A DNA stretch of 64,000 nt from Portunus trituberculatus (lineage: Eukaryota; Arthropoda; Malacostraca; Decapoda; Portunidae). The number at the start of each line of letters is the position of its first letter. The stretch's first letter is position 1. Location of the stretch: assembly GCF_017591435.1 (NCBI RefSeq), contig NC_059302.1:28732419-28796418 (forward strand), given 5' to 3'. The position numbers and the translations under genes were made by a program. Positions 53,737 to 64,000 of the stretch are shown here, one piece after another. The notes below the pieces were generated by a model. The model was not told the origin of the DNA, did not search any database, and saw only the letters and a program-made list of their open reading frames with translations.

Positions 53737-54018
53737 ATTTGTGTGTCGAAAACTCTTCTGGTATTGCAAATATATTTTCTTTAAAGAAATGAACGGCCTG
53801 TCGCTACGAAACAAGCAAAAACATTTTCTCCAAGATTTTCGACGAGGACACACTGTGCTCCTCCACTCCCCCCCATAACCTAACCCCCCCCTTACCCTCA
53901 CCCCTCCTCCTCTGGGTTGTAGGGGGCTGACGAAGAGTGGAGGAGCGGGGAACAGGAGGGGAAAGGCAAAGGGAGGGAAAAATTGAGGGAGGGACTGCAG
54001 GAGAGAGGGGAAAAGAGT

Positions 54019-54023
<5 letters not shown>

Positions 54024-54088
<65 letters not shown>
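54024..54088 (+). repeat. (GA)n, about 32 units
   Basis: Pure GA tract. Confidence 0.97.
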
Positions 54089-54091
<3 letters not shown>

Positions 54092-54809
54092 AGGGGATAG
54101 GGAGCCTTAGGACACGAAACGCTGGTGGTGTGCAAGGGAACGAAAAATTTAAGTAAGAATTGTGGGAGGTGGTGAGTTTTTTTTGGGTGGGGGACGAGGA
54201 CAAGAGGGGGCGTTAGAGGGGCCAGTTCAATTGTAGTATTGTGAAAGGGGCTTTTGGGTGGGCAGTGGTGGTGTGTCGGGGGTGGATGAGAGGGATTAAA
54301 GACTAGTGGTAAGGGATTGAGCGAGAGATTATTGTTTGTGTATGGTTGTAGTGGTAGTGGTGGTGGTGCTAGTGGTGGGAAGCACTATGGGAAGAGAGTG
54401 TAGAGGGAATACAACTGTGGGACGTGAAAATAAAAGAATAAAAGTGAAAGACTGCACAAGGTAATAGAAACAGAGGAACAGGTTAGAGGAAAGCAGGTAT
54501 GAAGTGAGAGTTGGAGCGTGGGAGGGTGATGAAAATGAGGAATGATCAATGGACGAAAAGAGAAAATAAGAAAGGATAAGTAAGAAGTGAACTGCAAAAG
54601 ATAAGCAAAATGAAATCGAGGTTTGCATCTTTTTATGTCTCGTTATAAAAGACACGATAGTTTTTTTTTTTTTTTTTTTGCATTCTCAAGCAGATGTCAA
54701 AAACTTGCTGTCTCTTGCACTTCAAATGAAAAGAGGAAGAAGAAAGAAAGATTCCAAGAAAACAATAGATAAATAAAGAAATAAATAAAGAGTGACAAAC
54801 ATTCCTACC

Positions 54810-54810
<1 letters not shown>
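54089..54810. other. No recognisable gene
   Basis: G-rich and purine-rich unique sequence, imperfect (GGT)n near 54350, and a T20 run at 54661-54679. Confidence 0.55.

Positions 54811-54859
<49 letters not shown>
54811..54859 (+). repeat. (CA)n, about 24 units
   Basis: Pure CA tract. Confidence 0.97.
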
Positions 54860-54860
<1 letters not shown>

Positions 54861-55054
54861 ACCTACTACACTGGTTAAATAAGTAAAACAAAGAAGCAAA
54901 TGATGAGTGATGAAGAAGATTTAATTAATTCTGCTTGAAAAGTTTCCCAATTTATTTTTAATGTCAAGAGACTAGATAATTAGAGATTTGCTGGAAGTTA
55001 GTCTACAAGAAACAAAATTTGTCTAAAGTGGAGAAAGAAAAAACGAAGAATTCA

Positions 55055-55154
<100 letters not shown>

Positions 55155-55292
55155 ATGATACACTATAATTATTACTGATATCACTACTAATATTACTAGT
55201 ACTATTACTGCTGCTACTATAGAAATGTTTCAAATCTAATTAACATTCAGGCAGTGACATATCTTCACTAATATTAATCAAAGTAATGAAAG

Positions 55293-55293
<1 letters not shown>

Positions 55294-55366
<73 letters not shown>
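55294..55366 (+). repeat. (CA)n, about 36 units
   Basis: First of three CA arrays in 560 bp. Confidence 0.97.
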
Positions 55367-55367
<1 letters not shown>

Positions 55368-55626
55368 TCACGCACGTAATAATAGTTCCCTGTCTACACG
55401 CACAGAGCCAATCAGCGAATCTAATATCCAGTGGTGCACATCTACCAGCGTCAGTTTATCTATTTTTCCGTCAATCTACACCTGATCCTGCCAAATTAAT
55501 GGAGGTAATAAAATCCGCCACAATAAAACCGTCAATAACATCTACTTTTTAATATTAATACATGTCAATATATATAATCTTTTTCCCGTTTTGTTTTTAA
55601 TGCACGTTAGTATTTATGTTTATTTT

Positions 55627-55629
<3 letters not shown>

Positions 55630-55689
<60 letters not shown>

Positions 55690-55768
55690 GAATTAATGAA
55701 CGTAATAAGCTTGACAGTGGGACCAGTACTATTTTATCCTTCCCCTCTATCTATTCATCAATAACCTG

Positions 55769-55850
<82 letters not shown>
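55630..55850 (+). repeat. Two (CA)n arrays with similar flanks
   Basis: CA at 55631-55689 and 55773-55850. Right flanks read AATTAATGAACGTAATA and CTAATGAACGCAAT; AATTAATGGAGGTAATA occurs without a CA array at about 55494. Confidence 0.95.
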
Positions 55851-55852
<2 letters not shown>

Positions 55853-55923
55853 TGAACGCAATCAGTCTTTGGAAATGTAATATCTATTCAACTTTTTACC
55901 TCTTTGTGTTGATGACGTTTGCA

Positions 55924-56110
<187 letters not shown>

Positions 56111-57049
56111 AAGAAGGATGGAAAAATAAAAGAAAAAATAGAAATAACCTGAGGTAAATTTAGTCTTCGTTTCTTTGTCATTCCTCTTCCTTGTTTGCTT
56201 CCTCTTACTCCTTCCTTCATCCGTTTCCTGTTCCTGTTTTTCTCTCGCTTGCTCACCAACACAACTCAACGCAGCACAACACAAGGACACCCCAACCATA
56301 CACTCAGCCATAAAACCTCACCAAATAGGCATTAGAAGATAATATAATGGCGAAAACGTGGCAATGTGTGTGTGTTATTAGTTCTTATGAGTGGAACGAA
56401 AGAATAATGTAGCAGAAAACGTTAAAGATGAAGAGAAATGAAGAGAAAAGATCATAACTGGTGGAGAAGAAGAGGGAGGACAAAATATGAAAGGAATGAA
56501 AAATATAACGAGGAGAAAAAAGGAAGAAAGAAAGTAAGAGAGAAGGGGATGGAAATGAGAGAAAGGAATGATGTAGATAATATTGTAGATGATACCCGGG
56601 AGGAAGATAAAAGAGAGAGTACCAATCGAGGGAAAGGGAAATGATATACAGAATAGGGAACGATGATGAAATGAACACGTGATGAAAGAATAAAAGCTAT
56701 GACAAGTAAATCACACGTGAAAGGGAACATTACGCAAACCAGAGAGATAAATACATAAATAAAGAGAGAGGAACAATAAAACAAATGTACGATAAGGGAG
56801 GAGGAGGGTAAAAGGGAAGAGAAGATATATATAGATGGGGAGGAATAAATTACACAACGTTGAGGACTAATGAACCGAAGGCCAGAGGGAATTAAACTTA
56901 AACAATATGAAATGAACTCAGAATCTTAAAAAAAAAAAACTAATCGGATCACAAGGAAGCAAAGATGGCTGACCAATTAACAAGCAAAACAAATCACCAG
57001 CCATTCAGAAAACAAGTAAATCAGACATCCACGTAAACTCAGCCAGCCA
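56111..57049. other. No recognisable gene
   Basis: Purine-rich 56390-56880, otherwise AT-rich. Confidence 0.5.
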
Positions 57050-57260
57050 TTAACTCCAGAACTGGGGCACATTTTTCACCTTGAGATTTGTGTACGATTA
57101 GACGATTCTATTGACATTAGGAAGGGTCTATGGAGGTCAGAACATCAATGGCCACAGTCTTCACTATTTTAATCTCCACATAAATTTCTGAAGCTGCATA
57201 AAATCACCAAATAGTATGCAGAATGAATATGGAAACGCCTCATGGTACTGAAGGGATTAA
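57050..57260 (-). mobile_element. TTAA-flanked MITE-like element, copy 2
   Basis: The reverse complement of this 211-bp segment aligns along its length with 16162-16375. TTAA is at both edges; the ends read TTAACTCCAGAACTGGGG and the reverse complement of TTAATCCCTTCAGTACCA. The left inverted repeat is more decayed than in copy 1. No coding capacity. Confidence 0.75.
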
Positions 57261-57274
57261 GTAAAAAAAACAGC

Positions 57275-57330
57275 CAGCCAGCCAGCCAGTCATCCAGTCA
57301 GTCAGCCAAACAGACAACCATAAACATCGA
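57275..57330 (+). repeat. CCAG/TCAG-type short repeat
   Basis: (CCAG)4 then TCAGTCAG and CAGACAACC words. Confidence 0.8.
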
Positions 57331-57492
57331 CTAACCGACTTTTATTTATTTTTTTAATAGATTCGGCGAGCAGGAACATTTAACGGAGAAGCTTCGGGGA
57401 ATTATGAAAGGCAGGCGGAATCATTTTAGAACCCAAGAGTAGATTAAGGAAAACTCGAAAACGCCATTACGAGACCAGGGTATATGAAGGTC

Positions 57493-57494
<2 letters not shown>

Positions 57495-57530
<36 letters not shown>
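57495..57530 (+). repeat. (CA)n, about 17 units
   Basis: Pure CA tract. Confidence 0.95.
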
Positions 57531-57531
<1 letters not shown>

Positions 57532-57590
57532 AGGAGGTCGGCTGTAATCTATTCGTTTACTTAAATCTTTACGAACATTACAGGAGCAGC

Positions 57591-57698
<108 letters not shown>

Positions 57699-57928
57699 TA
57701 ATTATCATTCTCACACCTAAAGTTTTGAATATACTGAGATTACTTTGTATGAAAATAAAATAAAAAAATAAAGAAAATAGACAAGAAGAAAACGGAGGTG
57801 TGAAGCGTCAACAAACCCAAACTGCTTCAAAAAGGTCATGTGTTGTGAATAAATGGGACAAAAAATGAAAGAAATAAAAAGAAAAAATTCGCAAGAAAGT
57901 TAAAGTGAGACTGAAGATGGGAAAAGAA

Positions 57929-58055
57929 GAAGAGGAGGAGGAGGAGGAGGAGGAGGAGGAGGAGGAGGAGGAGGAGGAGGAGGAGGAGGAGGAGAAGGAA
58001 TAAAGAAACCAGATGAAGAGATGAAGGTACAAAGGGACCACAGAAGGTTAAAAAG

Positions 58056-58120
<65 letters not shown>
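57929..58120 (+). repeat. (GGA)n and (GA)n
   Basis: GGA at 57929-57995, GA at 58058-58120. Confidence 0.96.
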
Positions 58121-58123
<3 letters not shown>

Positions 58124-58429
58124 AGAGGTTGTGATGGCGGTGGCGTGTGAAAGAAACGGGAAGCATGGAGATGAGTAATATGGTGATGAAAAATGGTGAA
58201 TGACGTCGAAAAAAAATGCAAAATAAGAAAAGGTGTGAAGGAAAAAAAAAAGACAGGTTGGAAGAAGGAAGAGTACGTAGAGAGGAAGAAGAAGAAGAAG
58301 AAGTGATAAAGAACACGAGGGAGAATGTAAGATAAGTAATGAGGCGATGGAAGGATGTGGTGAGTGAGGGAAACAAGGAAAAAGAAAAGAAAAAAAGGAA
58401 AAATGAAGAGGTTATGAAAAATCGATGAA

Positions 58430-58770
58430 AATGAGAGAAAGTGAAGAAAAAGCTTGATAAAAATGAATATGACGGAGAAAAATAGTGAAAATATTGTAAG
58501 AGAAGAAAGCTGAGGAAAGGAAGATTAGGAGGAAAAGAGAGAAAGTGAAGAAAAGCTTGATAAAAATGAATGTGTCGAAGAAAAAAAAAGGGAAAAATTG
58601 TAAGAGAAGAAAACTGAGAAAAGGAAAACCAAGAGGAAAAAAGAAAGATAATGAAGAAAAAGAGAGAAAATGAAGAAAAACTTAAGAAAAATGAATGTGA
58701 CGAAGAAAAAAGAAAAAAAATTAAGAGAAGAAAACTGAGAAAAGGAAATCTATGGAAAAAAAGGAAAAAG
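58430..58770 (+). repeat. Three tandem copies, unit about 105-122 bp
   Basis: GAGAGAAAGTGAAGAAAA starts near 58432, 58538 and 58660. Each copy has CTT(G/A)A(T/G)AAAAATGAAT, GAAGAAAAA and TAAGAGAAGAAA.CTGAG.AAAGGAA. A long minus-strand Phe/Ser/Leu frame across it is a by-product. Confidence 0.88.
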
Positions 58771-59886
<1,116 letters not shown>

Positions 59887-60379
59887 AAAGATATAGGTGT
59901 GCATTATAATGAAACTGCTGGAAAATAAATGCTTTTCTGGGGGCAAGAGATGGAGGAGGGGGAGCGAGATTGGCCTCTGGAGATGGAATGGAAATGCTCC
60001 TTTAATTGCATTTGCCTCTGAGTGTTCGGTATCGTTCCCCTCCATCTCGACCCCTCAGCCTCGCCGGGGAGGGAAAGGGGAAGAACGGGGGAAGAAAGGG
60101 GGGTGGAAATAAGGGGGAAGACGAGAGAAGGGAACGAACGACACGTCACTCTAAGGACAAGGAGAAGGGATAGTTAAGAAGACGGGGAGGATGAAGGGGG
60201 AGACTGAAGGGGGAAGTGTTGAGGGGAAGGGGAGAAGGGGTGAGAGGAAGAGCCGTGCATGCCATGTGCGACCGAATCTATGACAGGCACTTCATTCTCT
60301 TCTTTCGTGTCCTCTTATTCCCCTCTTCCTCCTTCCCTTTCCTCTCCCGCGTCTCGCCTAGCCACGGTAACTCATGCCC

Positions 60380-60447
<68 letters not shown>
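60380..60447 (+). repeat. (CA)n, about 34 units
   Basis: Pure CA tract. Confidence 0.97.
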
Positions 60448-60449
<2 letters not shown>

Positions 60450-60487
60450 TGCTCTTCTGTTCATTTATAAAGTTTGGGCAAAAACAT

Positions 60488-61055
<568 letters not shown>

Positions 61056-61168
61056 TATGTATGTATGTATGTATGTATGTATGTATGTATGTGTGTGTGT
61101 GTGTGTAAGGTTAATTAATTGCAGTTTTTTTTCCATACATGTACTTGTTGATCTGACACGCAGGTACG

Positions 61169-61200
<32 letters not shown>

Positions 61201-61223
61201 GGTGGTGGTGGTGGTGGTGGTAG

Positions 61224-61262
<39 letters not shown>
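61056..61262 (+). repeat. (ATGT)n(GT)n and (TTG)n(GGT)n(GT)n
   Basis: ATGT at 61057-61090 into GT; then TTG at 61170-61199, GGT at 61200-61222 and GT at 61228-61262. Confidence 0.94.
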
Positions 61263-61265
<3 letters not shown>

Positions 61266-61311
61266 TCACTTAGTTGTATTTATCTAGTTGTAGTTTTACA
61301 GGGCCTGTGTG

Positions 61312-61470
<159 letters not shown>

Positions 61471-61567
61471 AGCGCGTGTGTTTTCTCCATTAAAGCTTAA
61501 GTGTGGAAACGTTTAAAGTTGGTATGACGAGAAATGCGAATGTAGGAACAGAACATTAACACTGCCT

Positions 61568-61568
<1 letters not shown>

Positions 61569-61633
<65 letters not shown>
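61569..61633 (+). repeat. (CA)n, about 32 units
   Basis: Pure CA, complementary to the GT array 100 bp to its left. Confidence 0.97.
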
Positions 61634-61636
<3 letters not shown>

Positions 61637-62340
61637 CGATCCAAACCCACGCCGCCGACATTTTTCTTTCCCGTTTTTGTGTCCTATTGTTTTATTCACC
61701 AGATTGCTTTACTTTTCTGTTTATTTTACGTACCTTTCTGCCTCTTTCGTATTTGTCTGATTGCTTGTCTATTTAACTAGCAAACTTTCTATCTATCAAT
61801 CAATCTGTCTATCGATGAAATGGTTTGCAGTGTTGCTTATTCGTTCCTCTGTTTGTCACTGTCTATCTATTTGTCATTGTCCGTCTGTCACTGTGTGTTT
61901 GCTGCTCCCGACTCTATCATTTCATCAGTTAGTCAGTCAGTCAGTCAGTCATTCCTACTCTCTCTCTCTCTCTCTCTCTCTGGTAAGTATGAACCAGAAA
62001 CAGACAACAACTTTCTAATGCAAACCGCCACGTTTCGCTGCCGTGAGCTGACTTCTCTCGGGAAAACAACACCACGAATATGTAAATCCACCGAGGCATT
62101 TGTAAGGCGTGGCTGCTGCATCCCGCCCGGCCCGCTGTGCATCCCAGCTGACACATACCATTAGGAGGCGCTGGTTTGGAGGCGCCACTAAACGAGAACA
62201 GGAACGAAATGTTGTAATTAATTTATCGGAAACAGCTGGAGGTGGTGAGGGTGTTGCGAGTGGAATGTGGATGCGAGAGGTGGATTAAAGCATAGTATTC
62301 TTTACCTGAGTGAGACAAAGGGGGGTTTTCAGAATGTGTC
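61634..62340. other. No recognisable gene; degenerate CTAT/CTGT run
   Basis: TCTATC, GTCTG and AGTCAGTC words at 61740-61950, (CT)13 at 61955-61981, then GC-balanced unique sequence 62000-62280. Confidence 0.55.
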
Positions 62341-62345
62341 AATGA

Positions 62346-63069
<724 letters not shown>

Positions 63070-63114
<45 letters not shown>
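63070..63114 (+). repeat. (CT)n, about 22 units
   Basis: Pure CT tract. Confidence 0.97.
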
Positions 63115-63119
<5 letters not shown>

Positions 63120-63494
63120 ACCTCGCCTTGCACGCCCATAAAATCCCGGAGACTCAGCATGTCTGTCGTCCCCATTCGTCTGCTCTAACCCATTACCTTA
63201 CATCTTCCATTGGTTTCCTCTAATTCTCTCTTATTTCACCGCTTTATTGCTTCCCCTTCTCCCCTTCCTCTCCCTTCCTCACCCCCTTCCTCTCCCTCGG
63301 CTTGTCTCCTTCCACTCTCGTCTCTCTTGTTCCTTGGTGTTATTTTTTTTCTCTCTCTCTTTCTCTCTCTTTTTTATTTGTTTTTTTATCTTTCTGTTTG
63401 TTGTTTTAGTTGTCTTTTGTTGTTGTTCAGTTGTTCTTGTTTTTTTTTTCTTCGTCTATTTTTGTTTTGTTTTTTTCGTTGTTTATGTTATCTC

Positions 63495-63647
<153 letters not shown>

Positions 63648-63714
63648 CTGTTCACTATTAATTCTTTTTACTTATTTACTCGTCCATTACGACTTTGCCT
63701 CTTCTTTCCTTTCC

Positions 63715-63760
63715 TCCTCCTCCTCTTCTCCTCCTCCTCCTCCTCCTCCTCCTCTTCTTC
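63715..63760 (+). repeat. (CTC)n
   Basis: CTC triplets with TTC breaks. Confidence 0.92.
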
Positions 63761-64000
63761 CTATCCTTCTCTGTTTTCCTTATCGACTCAATCCCTCAAA
63801 GTATCGCTCAGGATTCTCAGAGGACACTTGAAAGTTAATTATGGGAAGTTGATTTAGGTTTCTGCAACTTCTCTCAGATTTAACTCGGCGCCTCGTTCCT
63901 TCTTTCCTTTATCCGCTGCTCCTCTCTCTTCCGCCATCCATTAATCAGCTTCAAGACTTTTCATTATTTTGTCCCGAGTTATTAAATCTTGAAGGAGAAA
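63761..64000. other. No recognisable gene
   Basis: Unique sequence to the end of the window. Confidence 0.5.

Overview
The window looks like non-coding DNA from an animal nuclear genome. The nearest match I can suggest is a decapod crustacean, probably a crab. That is inference, from the extreme density of long (GA/TC)n and (CA/GT)n arrays, the pyrimidine- and purine-rich filler, a tRNA-derived SINE, and two small phase 1-1 exons separated by about 26 kb. There are no operons, ribosome binding sites or other bacterial features. Most long open frames are simple repeats read through (poly-Ser/Leu, Cys-Val, Thr-His, Arg-Glu) and are not genes.

Coding content: I can support one gene, on the minus strand. 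Two exons (30629-30841 and 3931-4164) each encode one complete follistatin/Kazal module with ten cysteines, of the kind found in tandem in agrin-type extracellular matrix proteoglycans. Both exons begin and end in phase 1, so they splice together in frame across a 26.5-kb intron. Between them, 338 bp after the first, lies a third phase-1 acceptor followed by an open Ser/Thr-rich segment that runs to a stop (30100-30290). It may be an alternative last exon giving a short secreted form. Signal peptide, other Kazal repeats and any laminin-G domains would lie outside the window.

Mobile DNA: a tRNA-headed SINE with matching A and B boxes lies at 23444-23736, set between two CA arrays. Two diverged, inverted copies of a 211-214-bp element with TTAA ends and short terminal inverted repeats (16162-16375, 57050-57260) look like a MITE family. 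Two further dispersed-repeat candidates with a B-box-like motif are at 10261-10380 and 36808-37070, and a decayed LINE 3' end may be at 45000-45420.

Repeats: by hand I count about fifty GA/TC and about forty CA/GT arrays of 30 bp or more, besides GGA, GAA, AGT, AGC, ATT, CAC, GAT and two TA arrays. A second, less obvious class is local tandem duplication of ordinary sequence with periods of about 65-290 bp, seen at a dozen places. A 19-bp minisatellite lies at 1297-1590. Orientation of the GA and CA arrays is not random by eye: long blocks keep the same strand (GA on + at 17.7-21.6, 35.3-45.5 and 51.1-60.6 kb; CA on + at 23.1-33.6 and 49.9-57.5 kb). I found no new gene system; the most unusual features are this repeat architecture, the TTAA element pair and the possible alternative end of the Kazal gene.
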